From positions 310,001-374,000 of the forward strand of contig NZ_WASO01000015.1 in the NCBI RefSeq assembly GCF_009712605.1: a DNA stretch of 64,000 nucleotides. The letters run 5' to 3'. Of the stretch, positions 53,901 to 61,980 are shown one piece after another. The translations under genes and the position numbers were made by a program. Under the pieces are notes generated by a model. The model was not told where the DNA came from. It saw only the letters and a list, made by a program, of their open reading frames with translations, and made no database searches. How positions within the stretch are numbered: the stretch's first letter is position 1; each line of letters starts with the position of its first letter. The DNA is from Paludibacter sp. Its GTDB lineage: Bacteria > Bacteroidota > Bacteroidia > Bacteroidales > Paludibacteraceae.

Positions 53901-54485
53901 TTTAAGGTAACAAACATTACGGCATCGGGTAATCTAAAGGCTAACGGCCTGTATGACGGGTTGAATTCAACGTCTACACTGTTGTCCGGTAGTTATCTTG
54001 CTCCTTTATCTAAAGATTCCGTTGTTATAGAAGTACAGGTATATTCTCATGATTTCATTGGGGACGTATACAACCAGGCTTTGTTTGAAGGCTTTTCAAA
54101 TGGTACGGGTCAAATAAAGGATGCCCAGTCGGACGATCCGTCAAATACCGAGGCAAGCCCGAGCAGTCCGCGTGCGACAATTACTTTCATCCCAGAAGTA
54201 GAGTTGCATATTCCGGAAGGATTTTCTCCGAATAAAGACATGTATAACGATGCTTTTGAGATTGTTCATTCGGGCAATGTCACTCTTGGATTAGAGGTAT
54301 TTAACCGCTGGGGTAACAGAGTTTATCACAGTGCTGACTACCATGACGATTGGGATGGTAAGGGTGCGGATAATCTTTTGGGGAAAGATCTTCCGGATGG
54401 CACTTACTTTTACATAGTGACAACCACCAATAAGAAAACGTCGGAAATTAAGAGAATCAAAGGCTCAGTTACGCTACGTCGTTAA
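47997..54485 (+). CDS. Giant T9SS-exported repeat adhesin with gliding-type C-terminal domain
   Basis: A 2162-residue surface protein. An amino-terminal hydrophobic export segment (RFFLLFALICFVSEC) ends near 43. Residues about 81-1914 are some 20 tandem cadherin/Ig-like repeats of 91 residues with Ca-binding-type DVDGDxLTF, SDGTYTYTPA and SVSDGNGG motifs. A DUF11-like beta domain follows at about 1915-2067. Last is a type B T9SS signal domain (CHU_C/gliding-associated) at 2068-2162, with IPEGFSPNKDMYND, VFNRWGNRVYHS and DGTYFYIVTT. It should be secreted through the type IX system and anchored via its PorP/SprF partner, encoded 46 bases downstream. Likely role is adhesion or aggregation. An alternative start at MRGD (residue 13) is possible. 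Confidence 0.9.
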   Translation: MKNRINFEKSDDMRGDTSGLRFFLLFALICFVSECSFNRMFGQTNVEAGLSAVTLQQNTAFSFSTPSVVRSKVVESNQNPVASATSVTTLENTPVNGVVTATDADGDMLTFSKVSDPAHGSVVVNTDGTYTYTPNLDYSGSDSFVVGVTDGNGGSATATVSVTVTPVTPVPVITLPKTTMEDSPLYDSVSATDDAGNIMTYSKGVSPVHGVLIVSSDGNYLYTPDKDFNGKDSFTIIANNGKGGLTSVKIVVTVLPVNDDPVLTATPVTTQEDTPLNGKVTATDVDGDVLTFTKGSDPSHGTLVFNSDGTYIYTPAKDYHGDDSFTVSVSDGNGGTATGTILITVVSVNDDPVITVTPVTTQEDTPVNGAASATDVDGDALTFSKGSDPAHGTVDVLADGTYTYTPAKDYNGDDSFTVSVSDGNGGTASATVTVTITPVNDDPVLTATPVSTQEDTPLNGNVTATDVDGDALTFSKVSDPSHGTVDVHSDGTYTYTPAKDYNGDDGFTISVSDGNGGSASATVTITITPVNDDPVLTATPVTTQEDIPLNGSVTATDVDGDALTFTKDSDPSHGTLVFNSDGTYTYTPATNYHGDDSFTVSVSDGNGGTATGTVLITVTSVNDDPVIAAAPVTTPEDTPVTGTATASDVDGDVLTFTVGTVPSHGTVDVHSDGTYTYTPAKDYNGDDSFTISVSDGNGGSASATVTVTITPVNDDPVLTATPVTTQEDIPLNSSVTATDVDGDVLTFTKDSDPSHGTLVFNSDGTYTYTPATNYHGDDSFTVSVSDGNGGTATGTVLITVTSVNDNPVLTVTPVTTQEDTPVNGTATATDVDGDVLIFTVGIVPSHGTVDVHSDGSYVYTPAKDYNGDDSFTISVSDGNGGSASATVTVTITPVNDDPVLTATPVTTQEDIPLNSSVTATDVDGDVLTFTKDSDPSHGTLVFNSDGTYTYTPATNYHGDDSFTVSVSDGNGGTATGTVLITVTSVNDDPVIAAAPVTTPEDTPVTGTATASDVDGDVLTFTVGTVPSHGTVDVHSDGTYTYTPAKDYNGDDSFTISVSDGNGGSASATVTVTITPVNDAPVTTPLSVSTPEDTPLVSTVMAGATDVDGDVLTVTGFSVDGTNYLPGTTVVIPGKGTFILNANGDYTLTPDKDYNGSVPSVTYTVVDGNGGTATGDITLTVIAVNDDPVIAAAPVTTLEDTPVTGTATATDVDGDALIFSKGSDPAHGTVDVHSDGSYTYTPAKDYNGNDSFMVTVSDGNGGSATATVTVTITPVNDAPVLTATPITTPEDTPANGNVTATDVDGDALTFSKGSDPSHGTLIFNSDGTYTYTPATNYHGDDSFTVSVSDGNGGTATGTVLITVTSVNDNPVISAVPVTTLEDTPVTGTATATDVDGDVLTFTVGTVPFHGTVDVHSDGSYVYTPAKDYNGNDSFTISVSDGNGGSATATVTVTINPVNDAPVLTATPVTTPEDTPANGNITATDVDGDALNFTKDSDPLHGTLVFNSDGTYTYTPATNYHGDDSFTVSVSDGNGGTATGTVLITVTSVNDNPVLTVTPVTTQEDTPVNGTATATDVDGDVLIFTVGIVPSHGTVDVHSDGSYVYTPAKDYNGDDSFTISVSDGNGGTATATVTVTITPVNDAPVLTATPVTTPEDTPANGNVTATDVDGDALTFSKGSDPLHGTLVFNSDGTYTYSPAKDYHGDDSFIVSVSDGNGGTANGTVLITVTSVNDDPVIAAASVTTLEDTPVNGAATATDVDGDVLTFSKGSDPAHGTVDVHSDGSYTYTPAKDYNGDDSFTVTVSDGNGGIATATVAVTIIPVNDVPVALDDAVSVVECTSVSGTVAGNDTPSGDGGNVWRVKDNPLHGTVTLNTDGSYIYIPTPNYHGTDTFTYTLTDVDGDQSTATMTITVTPLSEKLLIVKQSTKPQQTSDGSFIWKYTIFLTNLQNISVDNILMEDDLAKVFTHGESFKVTNITASGNLKANGLYDGLNSTSTLLSGSYLAPLSKDSVVIEVQVYSHDFIGDVYNQALFEGFSNGTGQIKDAQSDDPSNTEASPSSPRATITFIPEVELHIPEGFSPNKDMYNDAFEIVHSGNVTLGLEVFNRWGNRVYHSADYHDDWDGKGADNLLGKDLPDGTYFYIVTTTNKKTSEIKRIKGSVTLRR
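48237..53738 (+). repeat. 20 tandem 273-base cadherin/Ig-like repeats
   Basis: Units of exactly 273 bases (91 codons), with one longer unit (the 12th, +48 bases) and a diverged 20th. They alternate as two types: A (HGTLVFNSDG, TNYHGDD) and B (HGTVDVHSDG, KDYNGDD). Stretches starting at 49872 and 50964 (1092 apart), and at 50145 and 50691 (546 apart), are almost identical in DNA, pointing to recent unequal recombination. Confidence 0.93.
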
Positions 54486-54531
54486 TTTCAAAATCAGTCC
54501 AATTTTAAGCACTTTATAAAACCAAATAGAC

Positions 54532-55497
54532 ATGTCATCGGCTAAAAAGGTAATTCATCAGTTATCAGTTCTTTTAAGCAGGAAGACGCTTTTTCTTGTT
54601 TTGAGCGCACTTACATTAGCGGGCACTCTTCATGCACAGCAGGAGCCCATGTATTCTCAGTATATGTTCAATATGTTGAATATCAATCCGGCATATGCGG
54701 GAAATCGGGCCTCGGACAATATTACGGTTCTTTACCGTAATCAATGGGTTGGGTTTGACGGGGCGCCCAAAACGGGAACCGTTTCGTGGGACAGGCGCAA
54801 TGAAGATAGTAATGTGGGGTATGGGCTTCAATTGTATGATGACCGCCTGGGTATAGAACGAACCACAGGTGTGCAAGCCTTTTATTCTTATCATTTGCCC
54901 TTTGAAAATTCATTTTTGGCTTTGGGATTGAGTGGGGGTGTACTTAATTATCGCGCTAACTATAGTGAGGTGAGTACCATTAGGGGAGGCGACCCTGTTT
55001 TTCAGGATGACGTGAACGGATGGCTTCCTACAGCGGGATTCGGTATTTTGTACGCTTCGGAATATTGGTACCTGGGTTTGTCGGTTCCGGCTTTGCTGCA
55101 TACCAAGATTCATGCTATTAATTATCTTAATCAGAATAATTTTGGGGCCAATAATCACTATTTTCTTACAGGAGGTTATACCTTTGAACTAAATGACAAT
55201 GTAAAACTTAAACCATCGGCATTACTCAAGGTGGTTAAGGGTGCTCCCTTGCAGTGTGATTTCAGCATGAATGCTTGGTTTCAGAACGTACTGGGGGTAG
55301 GGGTGAGCTACCGTACGGGTGATGCTTTGGTGGGTTCCATCGAATTTCAGTTGTTGCCGGAGTTGCGACTTGGATATGCATATGACTACACGCTGTCCGA
55401 TTTGAAGAGTTACAACCGGGGAACCCACGAGATCATGCTGCGGCTTGAACTCAAGAGCGACCATAACGGGTTGATTCTTTCGCCCCGTTATTATTGA
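54532..55497 (+). CDS. PorP/SprF-family type IX secretion outer-membrane protein
   Basis: A 321-residue outer-membrane beta-barrel of the PorP/SprF family. It has a signal peptide (SALTLAGTLHAQ) and the conserved start QQEPMYSQYMFNMLNINPAYAGNR, then LYRNQWVGFDGAPKTGTVSWD. Such proteins partner with type B T9SS substrates and hold them on the surface. It lies between the repeat adhesin and an OmpA-family gene with short spacing, forming a three-gene unit. The length is normal. Confidence 0.92.
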   Translation: MSSAKKVIHQLSVLLSRKTLFLVLSALTLAGTLHAQQEPMYSQYMFNMLNINPAYAGNRASDNITVLYRNQWVGFDGAPKTGTVSWDRRNEDSNVGYGLQLYDDRLGIERTTGVQAFYSYHLPFENSFLALGLSGGVLNYRANYSEVSTIRGGDPVFQDDVNGWLPTAGFGILYASEYWYLGLSVPALLHTKIHAINYLNQNNFGANNHYFLTGGYTFELNDNVKLKPSALLKVVKGAPLQCDFSMNAWFQNVLGVGVSYRTGDALVGSIEFQLLPELRLGYAYDYTLSDLKSYNRGTHEIMLRLELKSDHNGLILSPRYY

Positions 55498-55529
55498 TAT
55501 TAAACAAGTAACCATAATATACAGTTCGT

Positions 55530-57737
55530 ATGCAAAACATCATAGCAAAGAGTGGTAAAGTGGTACTGTTCCTCTTTTTTTTGTTGGGAGTCTCCCATGT
55601 GAACGGTCAAGCTCAGGGACAACTTCAAAAAGCAGATTTGGCCTACCGGGAACTGAAGTTCTCAATGGCCGTTGAATATTATGAAGCATATCTTAGCCAG
55701 GGAACGACAGCCAATCCGGGCGTCTTACAACGCCTTGCCGACAGCTACTGGCAGATGCGCAACTATCCGGAAGCCCTGCGGGTATATACCAAACTTTATC
55801 CGAATGGTAAAGGAAATTCCACGGCGCAGGAACAATTCCGCATCGGGGAGCTCTACGCTCGCCGGGGAGATTATGAAAATGCAACCAAATGGCTGTCGGG
55901 CTTGCCGGGTTTTGCGGATAAAATCAAAGCTTATCGCCCGGATAGGTTGCTGATGGCCAAAGGCGACACGTCGCTGTGGAATGTCAGCTATCTGACAATG
56001 AACAGTGCCTACCGTGAATTTTGTCCTTACCTGTACGATCAATCTTTATTGTTTAGCAGCAACCGGCCTATGGCGACCCGAAAGAAAGCTTTCGGCTGGG
56101 ATGGCGGCTACTATTCACGCCTGTGGCAGGTGCCGGTTTCTCAGTTGCAGGCCCAGGGAACGGAGCCTTCTTCGGAACAGGTGTCTAAGGCAAAAACAAT
56201 AAAGATGTTGCAATCGAAAATAAAACGTTTGTCAGGAGTCTTTTCCGGTAGCGATGTTGATGCATCAGCCCGCACAAGGAGCGCGTACCTGCAAGCGGAA
56301 TACATACAAGCGGATAATGTATTTTCAGGAACATTGATTTCCGGGTTGGATAAACTCCATTATAATTCGGGGGGGCTCTCTATTGACGATGCAGGAACGG
56401 TTTATTTTTCGGCCAACTATAATAAGCCCGACAAGCACGGGATAAACCGCATTCGCCTGATGGAGGGTCGCTACAGTGATAATACCATAAAGCATGTAAA
56501 GGCATTGCCTTTTGGTGATCCGAAGAGTTACTCGGTGATGCACCCGGCCATTAATAAAGATGGTACTATTCTGGTTTTTAGTAGCGATAAGAAGGGTGGT
56601 CCCGGACGGTATGACCTCTACTTTAGCAAGCGTTTAGACAGGAATAAACATTGGGTGGAACCTTTTGTTATCCCCGGGCAGGTAAATACACCCGGTAACG
56701 AGGTTTTTCCGTATATTTCCCCTGATGGTTATCTCTACTACAGCAGCGATGGCAAGGAGGGTTTGGGCGGTTTGGATATCTACCGGGTCAAGCTGGAAGA
56801 TGCTATCATGGGTGTTGGAATCCCTGAACATATGCCTTCTCCGGTCAACAGTACCAGCGATGATTTTGGGTGGACTCAGGCTCCGGATGGAAAACTGGGC
56901 TATTTCACTTCCGACAGGGTTAGCAGCGAAGATAATATTTATTCGGCTCGTTATAATGAAAAAGAAGGTCTCAAGGTAGAGCTTGCTAATGAAAACAGAA
57001 CACTTGCGGGTTTCGTGCGCGATCGCCAAACGATGGAGTTACTCAAGGGAGTAACTGTGTTTCTATGGGATAAAAGCGAAAACAAAGTGTACGTAGCCAA
57101 AACTAATAAATCCGGCAAGTACGCCTATATTGTCAATAAGAGTTGCGATGTGGTGATTCTGGGGACGGAAAAAGGTTATGGAAAAGATTGTCTTGAGATG
57201 AAAACATCTTTGGATAAGTCAGCTGAAGGGTTGGAACAGTGGGCTCCACACGATCTCTTGCTGGATAAGTTTCCGCAGAACTTCAAATGGAGGTTGAGCA
57301 ATACACATTACGACTTCGACAAATGGAATATTCGAGCTGATGCCCGTCCGATACTCGACAGTTTGGTTGCTATCCTGAAATCTTACCCGATCAAGGTAGA
57401 GTTGGGCTCGCACACCGATTCCCGGGGGTCTTTCTCGTATAACGACGCTTTGTCTCAACGAAGGGCAGAGTCGGCAGTTGCATATATTGTTTCAAAAGGT
57501 ATTGATCCGACCAGGATTATTGCCAAAGGGTATGGAGAACATCATTTGCTGAACAAATGCGCCGACTGTGTTCCTTGTAGCGAAGCAGCTCATCAGGTGA
57601 ACCGTCGTACGGAGATTAAGGTGTTGGTTGGTCAGTCTACCGATGTGCCGCAAGAATTCGATCCGTCAGGCTACAAGACTGGTGATGTGATAGATGTCGA
57701 TAAGTTGCCTGCTACATTGTTTGAAAAATGTAAATAG
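55530..57737 (+). CDS. OmpA-family protein with TPR and WD40-like repeats (PorE-like)
   Basis: A 735-residue envelope protein. After a signal peptide (LFFLLGVSHVNGQA) come TPR-like helices (about 25-110), a PD40/WD40-like beta-propeller region near 275-490 (YYSSDGKEGLGGLDIYRVK), and a carboxypeptidase-regulatory-like domain near 500-560. The OmpA peptidoglycan-binding domain is at about 590-705 (YDFDKWNIRADA, VELGSHTDSRGS, NDALSQRRAESAVAYI, NRRTEIKVL). This domain order matches OmpA-family proteins encoded next to PorP/SprF genes. It probably anchors the T9SS substrate machinery to the cell wall. Terminator follows. Confidence 0.9.
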   Translation: MQNIIAKSGKVVLFLFFLLGVSHVNGQAQGQLQKADLAYRELKFSMAVEYYEAYLSQGTTANPGVLQRLADSYWQMRNYPEALRVYTKLYPNGKGNSTAQEQFRIGELYARRGDYENATKWLSGLPGFADKIKAYRPDRLLMAKGDTSLWNVSYLTMNSAYREFCPYLYDQSLLFSSNRPMATRKKAFGWDGGYYSRLWQVPVSQLQAQGTEPSSEQVSKAKTIKMLQSKIKRLSGVFSGSDVDASARTRSAYLQAEYIQADNVFSGTLISGLDKLHYNSGGLSIDDAGTVYFSANYNKPDKHGINRIRLMEGRYSDNTIKHVKALPFGDPKSYSVMHPAINKDGTILVFSSDKKGGPGRYDLYFSKRLDRNKHWVEPFVIPGQVNTPGNEVFPYISPDGYLYYSSDGKEGLGGLDIYRVKLEDAIMGVGIPEHMPSPVNSTSDDFGWTQAPDGKLGYFTSDRVSSEDNIYSARYNEKEGLKVELANENRTLAGFVRDRQTMELLKGVTVFLWDKSENKVYVAKTNKSGKYAYIVNKSCDVVILGTEKGYGKDCLEMKTSLDKSAEGLEQWAPHDLLLDKFPQNFKWRLSNTHYDFDKWNIRADARPILDSLVAILKSYPIKVELGSHTDSRGSFSYNDALSQRRAESAVAYIVSKGIDPTRIIAKGYGEHHLLNKCADCVPCSEAAHQVNRRTEIKVLVGQSTDVPQEFDPSGYKTGDVIDVDKLPATLFEKCK

Positions 57738-57791
57738 GAGTAGTTTTAAGGTAAGAGAACTGTGTCTGTTTTTTTTAACGAATTGGAGTAG

Positions 57792-57826
57792 AGGCCGCTG
57801 TTTTTATGGTGGCCTTTCTCTTTTCT
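57792..57826 (+). terminator. Terminator of the adhesin operon
   Basis: AGGCCGC pairs with GTGGCCT (one G-T) around a T-rich loop and is followed by TTCTCTTTTC, about 55 bases after the OmpA-family stop. Confidence 0.6.
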
Positions 57827-57844
57827 TCCCGCTTCCTGTGGTTA

Positions 57845-57873
57845 TTGTTCTATGCAAATTTTAGCTACCTTTG
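57845..57873 (+). promoter_or_regulatory. mutL promoter
   Basis: TTG (57845-57847), 18 bases, TACCTTTG (57866-57873), about 57 bases before the mutL ATG. Confidence 0.7.
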
Positions 57874-57929
57874 CAACACCTTTATGTAAAGTGGAAGGTA
57901 ACCAAATATACTTATCTGTCAGTTGATTA

Positions 57930-59777
57930 ATGAACGATATTATTCACCTTTTGCCTGATTCTGTAGCCAATCAGATTGCTGCCGGCGAAGTAATTCAACG
58001 TCCGGCTTCAGTGATAAAAGAGTTGGTGGAGAATGCAATTGATGCAGGTGCCGGCAATATTCAGGTTGTGCTGAAAGATGCGGGACGAACGCTGATTCAG
58101 GTGACAGACGATGGTAAGGGAATGTCGGGAACGGATGCGCGTATGGCATTCGAACGCCACGCTACTTCAAAAATCAGTTCGGCTGCCGATTTGTTTGCCC
58201 TGCGTACGATGGGTTTTCGGGGAGAGGCGCTCGCCTCCATTGCCGCGGTAGCGCAGGTTGAATTGCGAACGCGCCGTAAAGAAGATGAACTGGGAACTTT
58301 TATCACTATTGCAGGCTCGCAGGTTGAAAGCCAGCAGCCGGGTAATTGTCCGACAGGCACTTCCTTTTTTATTAAGAATCTCTTTTTTAACGTTCCGGCC
58401 CGAAGAAAATTTCTCAAATCGAACGAAACAGAGCTCCGGCATATTATCACCGAGTTTATACGGATTGCGTTGGTATACCCCGAATTGCATTTCTCGCTTA
58501 CGCACAACGATACAGAGATTTACGAACTTGCAGCAACCAACAGAAGACAGCGTATTGCCCATATCTTCGGTAACAAAAACAATAATTTTAGCCGACAACT
58601 TCTTCCGATTGACACAACTACCACGTTAGTCAATATCTCGGGTTATGTAGGAACCCCTGAAACGGCTCTGCGCAATGCCAATCAATATTTCTTCGTGAAC
58701 GGCCGCTATATGCGCCATCCCTATTTTCACAAGGCGGTGATGCAGGCTTATGACAGGCTTTTGGCGAACGATGCAGGCCCAAACTATTTTATCTATTTCG
58801 ATATTGATCCGGGTAGCATTGACGTTAATATTCACCCGACAAAGACCGAAATCAAATTTGAGAACGAAGCTGCTATCTGGCCGATTATTACCGCGGCTAT
58901 CAAAGAAGTGCTAGGAAAATCGAATGCGGTGCCAAGTATTGAATTTGATGTGGAAGGAGCCATTGATATTCCTTTAATCGACAGGAGCCGTCCCGCTATC
59001 CAGCCTCAGGTAAAGGTGAATCCTGCCTACAATCCGTTCGAAACTCATTCGGAGCGACCCAATTATTCCCGTCCTCCAATGAGCTGGGAAAAATTATATC
59101 AGGATTTCGAAAAACCGGTATCGCAGCCATCGTATGCGCCTCCGGTTGTAGAGATGGAAACGATAGTTACACCGTCATTGCTTTCGTCCGTGATAGATCA
59201 GTCGGATTCTTTGCCGGAAACCAGCAATTATCTTTTGTACAAAGGCCGTTACATTATTACCGGCGGTAAATCAGGCGTAATGCTGATTGACAAACAAAGA
59301 GCTCACGTGCGCGTGTTGTTCGAGCAGTTTATGGAGCAACTCAACAGTCGTCACGGTATTTCGCAGCAACTGCTTTTCCCTGAAATAGTGGAATTAAATG
59401 CGGCAGATGCTCTTGTTTTGCAGACGGCTATTGATGAACTGGGTTGCGTGGGTCTTGATATAGCTTTGTTTGGCAAGCAAACCTTCTCAATCAATGGAAT
59501 TCCGGCCGGACTCGAAGGCAAGGACATTCTTCCCATTGTGGAAAGTATCATCGATTGCATCAAAAATAAAGATGCCAAGGTGAAAGAGGTGCTGCATGAA
59601 AATATTGCTCTTACTTTAGCAAAGGCGGCTGCTGTAGGCTATGGTCAACCAATGGCATTTGAAGAAATGGATCATTTGGTGGGTCAGCTGTTTGCCTGTT
59701 CAAACCCCAATTATACACCGGATGGAAAGAAAATTGTGGTGGTGCTGAGTAGCGAAGAGATTGATAAAAAATTCTGA
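57930..59777 (+). CDS. mutL: DNA mismatch repair protein MutL
   Basis: Mismatch-repair coordinator between MutS and downstream nucleases. The 615-residue product has the GHKL ATPase domain: IAAGEVIQRPASVIKELVENAIDAG (16-40), DDGKGM, FERHATSKI, and TMGFRGEALASI. The transducer has NVPARRKFLK and NVHPTKTEIKF-like HPTKTEIKF. In the carboxy-terminal domain the endonuclease metal motif DQHAxxExxxxE is degraded (DKQRAHVRVLFE) and no CPHGRP is seen, only CSNPNYTPDGKK. It is therefore probably not an active nuclease, as for other Bacteroidota MutL proteins. Promoter 57 bases upstream. Confidence 0.96.
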   Translation: MNDIIHLLPDSVANQIAAGEVIQRPASVIKELVENAIDAGAGNIQVVLKDAGRTLIQVTDDGKGMSGTDARMAFERHATSKISSAADLFALRTMGFRGEALASIAAVAQVELRTRRKEDELGTFITIAGSQVESQQPGNCPTGTSFFIKNLFFNVPARRKFLKSNETELRHIITEFIRIALVYPELHFSLTHNDTEIYELAATNRRQRIAHIFGNKNNNFSRQLLPIDTTTTLVNISGYVGTPETALRNANQYFFVNGRYMRHPYFHKAVMQAYDRLLANDAGPNYFIYFDIDPGSIDVNIHPTKTEIKFENEAAIWPIITAAIKEVLGKSNAVPSIEFDVEGAIDIPLIDRSRPAIQPQVKVNPAYNPFETHSERPNYSRPPMSWEKLYQDFEKPVSQPSYAPPVVEMETIVTPSLLSSVIDQSDSLPETSNYLLYKGRYIITGGKSGVMLIDKQRAHVRVLFEQFMEQLNSRHGISQQLLFPEIVELNAADALVLQTAIDELGCVGLDIALFGKQTFSINGIPAGLEGKDILPIVESIIDCIKNKDAKVKEVLHENIALTLAKAAAVGYGQPMAFEEMDHLVGQLFACSNPNYTPDGKKIVVVLSSEEIDKKF

Positions 59778-59831
59778 CAATTGCAGTGTCGTGATGATGC
59801 TGTACAATTAACGACTTCGAAAAGAAATAAG

Positions 59832-61793
59832 ATGAGAGATAATAAATTATGGAAACGTCTTTGGTCAAGTCCATTGATAACAAGTAATGCTAACGTCATG
59901 ATCGCCTGGCGTTTCCTCGTGGTGATGCTGCTTTTTTCGGTAACCAGGTTACTGTTTTATGTTTTCAACCGGCATTTGTTTGTCGATATGACGCCGGGGC
60001 ATTTGGGTGAGTTGATGGTGCAGGGTTTGCGTTTCGATTTGGCAGGTGCTCTCTATATCAATATTCTTAATATAGCCTTGCAATCCATCCCTTTGCGGAT
60101 ACGATATCATACTATTTATCAGTCTGTCACCAAGTGGATATTCTTTATTACCAATGGAGTGGCCATTATGGTCAATTTGATTGATATTGCTTATTTCCCC
60201 TTTACGCTGCACCGTACCGACTGGTCATTCTTTACCGAATTTGGTAATAACAACAATTTGCTCTCCATATTGGGTGCCGGTTGCCTCCAGTATTGGTATC
60301 TGGTATTTATTTTTATCTTCTTCATGGTGGTGCTGGTGAAAAGTTATGGTAAGGCCGAGCCTTCCAAACTGACGAAGAAACCGGTGTTGTTTTATCCGGT
60401 CACGCTTGCCGTTCTTTTATTGGTAATCGGCTTGTCTGTCGCCGGAATCCGTGGAGGATTCACCCGCACCACACGTCCGATAACGCTGGCCGACGCGGGT
60501 ACAAAAGCTAACAATCCTGCCGAACTGGGCATTGTGCTCAATACCCCGTTTTCAATGTTGCGCACCATCAATGCCAAGGTGCTGGAAGAAAAGCACGATT
60601 ATTCGGATAATGAGGTTGAGTCGATTTATTCTCCTGTACATAAGAATATTACTGACGAAAAGTTTCAGAAGAAGAATGTGGTGATCCTTATTCTCGAGAG
60701 TTTTGCCCGCGAAAATGTAGGATCGATGAACCGCTACCTCGAAAACGGCACCTACAAGGGTTATACTCCGTTTCTGGACTCTCTGATTTCGGTTAGCCAC
60801 TCATACTACGATGCTTTTGCCAACGGTCGTAAGTCGATTGAAGCAATGCCTTCCGTACTGGCGAGTGTTCCGTCACTTTATCAGCCTTTTGCCATTAGTC
60901 GCTATGCAAGTAACCATATGAAAGGGCTGGCGGCACTGCTCAAAGACGAGGGATACCAAACCGCATTCTTTCATGGAGCCCCCAATGGTTCCATGGGTTT
61001 TGATGCGATGTCCAGATTGCTGGGATACGATGCCTATTATGGGATGACCGAATATGGAAATAATGCTGATTTTGACGGTTTTTGGGGGATAAAAGATGAG
61101 GAGTTTTTGCAATATTTTGCGAATAAAATGGGGAGTTTCCGCCAGCCTTTCCTGACAACTGTTTTCACTCTTTCGTCGCATCACCCGTTTCACGTACCGG
61201 AAAAGTACCAACATGTATTTCCCGAGGGTAAAATTCCTTTGCACAAATGTATCCGCTATTCCGATTATGCATTGCGACGCTTCTTCAAAACCGCTTCGCA
61301 ACAGCCATGGTACAAGAATACTATTTTTATAATCACCGCCGACCATTCGTTACCGGCAGTTGTTCACAATGAGTATAAAAATGGCTTGGGCGATTTCGCA
61401 ATTCCCATCATCTTCTTCACGCCCGACCATTCGTTGCCTCCTGTGCAGGATACGCGGGTTATGCAACAGCTGAATGTGATGCCTACGCTTTTGGATTACC
61501 TGCATTATCCGAAACCCTATTTTGCCTTTGGTGCCGATATGCTTGATAAAAAGGGAGCTCCTTTTGTGGTGAACGACGACGGAGGGGTAATGCAATACAT
61601 GGAAGGCGACTATATGTTGCGGTTCGATGGCAAAAACCCGATCGGACTCTATCGTTTCAGAGAAGATGTGATGCTGAGTAATAACCTGCTGAATAAAGAG
61701 CCGGATATTGCCAGCCGTATGACGGTAAAAATCAAAGCGATATTGCAACAGTATAACAACCGGCTTATCCGCAATCAGATGGTAGCACGGTGA
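59832..61793 (+). CDS. LTA-synthase-like membrane sulfatase-fold phosphotransferase
   Basis: A 653-residue inner-membrane enzyme with five hydrophobic segments in the first 240 residues and a periplasmic alkaline-phosphatase/sulfatase-fold domain. Motifs are VILILESFARENVG near 290 (active-site region), FHGAPNGSMGFDAM, FTLSSHHPFHVP and ITADHSLP near 513 (metal ligands). Family members transfer phosphoglycerol or phosphoethanolamine to lipids or glycans; the substrate in Bacteroidota is not settled. ATG 59832 is used; an earlier in-frame TTG is less likely. It starts 54 bases after mutL. Confidence 0.88.
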   Translation: MRDNKLWKRLWSSPLITSNANVMIAWRFLVVMLLFSVTRLLFYVFNRHLFVDMTPGHLGELMVQGLRFDLAGALYINILNIALQSIPLRIRYHTIYQSVTKWIFFITNGVAIMVNLIDIAYFPFTLHRTDWSFFTEFGNNNNLLSILGAGCLQYWYLVFIFIFFMVVLVKSYGKAEPSKLTKKPVLFYPVTLAVLLLVIGLSVAGIRGGFTRTTRPITLADAGTKANNPAELGIVLNTPFSMLRTINAKVLEEKHDYSDNEVESIYSPVHKNITDEKFQKKNVVILILESFARENVGSMNRYLENGTYKGYTPFLDSLISVSHSYYDAFANGRKSIEAMPSVLASVPSLYQPFAISRYASNHMKGLAALLKDEGYQTAFFHGAPNGSMGFDAMSRLLGYDAYYGMTEYGNNADFDGFWGIKDEEFLQYFANKMGSFRQPFLTTVFTLSSHHPFHVPEKYQHVFPEGKIPLHKCIRYSDYALRRFFKTASQQPWYKNTIFIITADHSLPAVVHNEYKNGLGDFAIPIIFFTPDHSLPPVQDTRVMQQLNVMPTLLDYLHYPKPYFAFGADMLDKKGAPFVVNDDGGVMQYMEGDYMLRFDGKNPIGLYRFREDVMLSNNLLNKEPDIASRMTVKIKAILQQYNNRLIRNQMVAR

Positions 61794-61980
61794 ACCTGCA
61801 GCCGAAGAGCCGGCGGCAAGATCATTCAGATAAAAAATCGGCGTTTTTTGCGTTTTTCTGTCGGAAAATTAGTAAATTCGCAATCATTTTTCAAACAAAC
61901 CAAACAACTCATAACCAAATGAGAGCCATTGACTTTTGATTTGTCTACATGGAACTTATCCGGTTATATAAATTAATTTT

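Noticed and set aside
59781-59831. Upstream TTG start for the LtaS-like gene (also TTG starts at 27492 and 33070)
   Set aside because: Each has an ATG a few codons downstream matching the family start.
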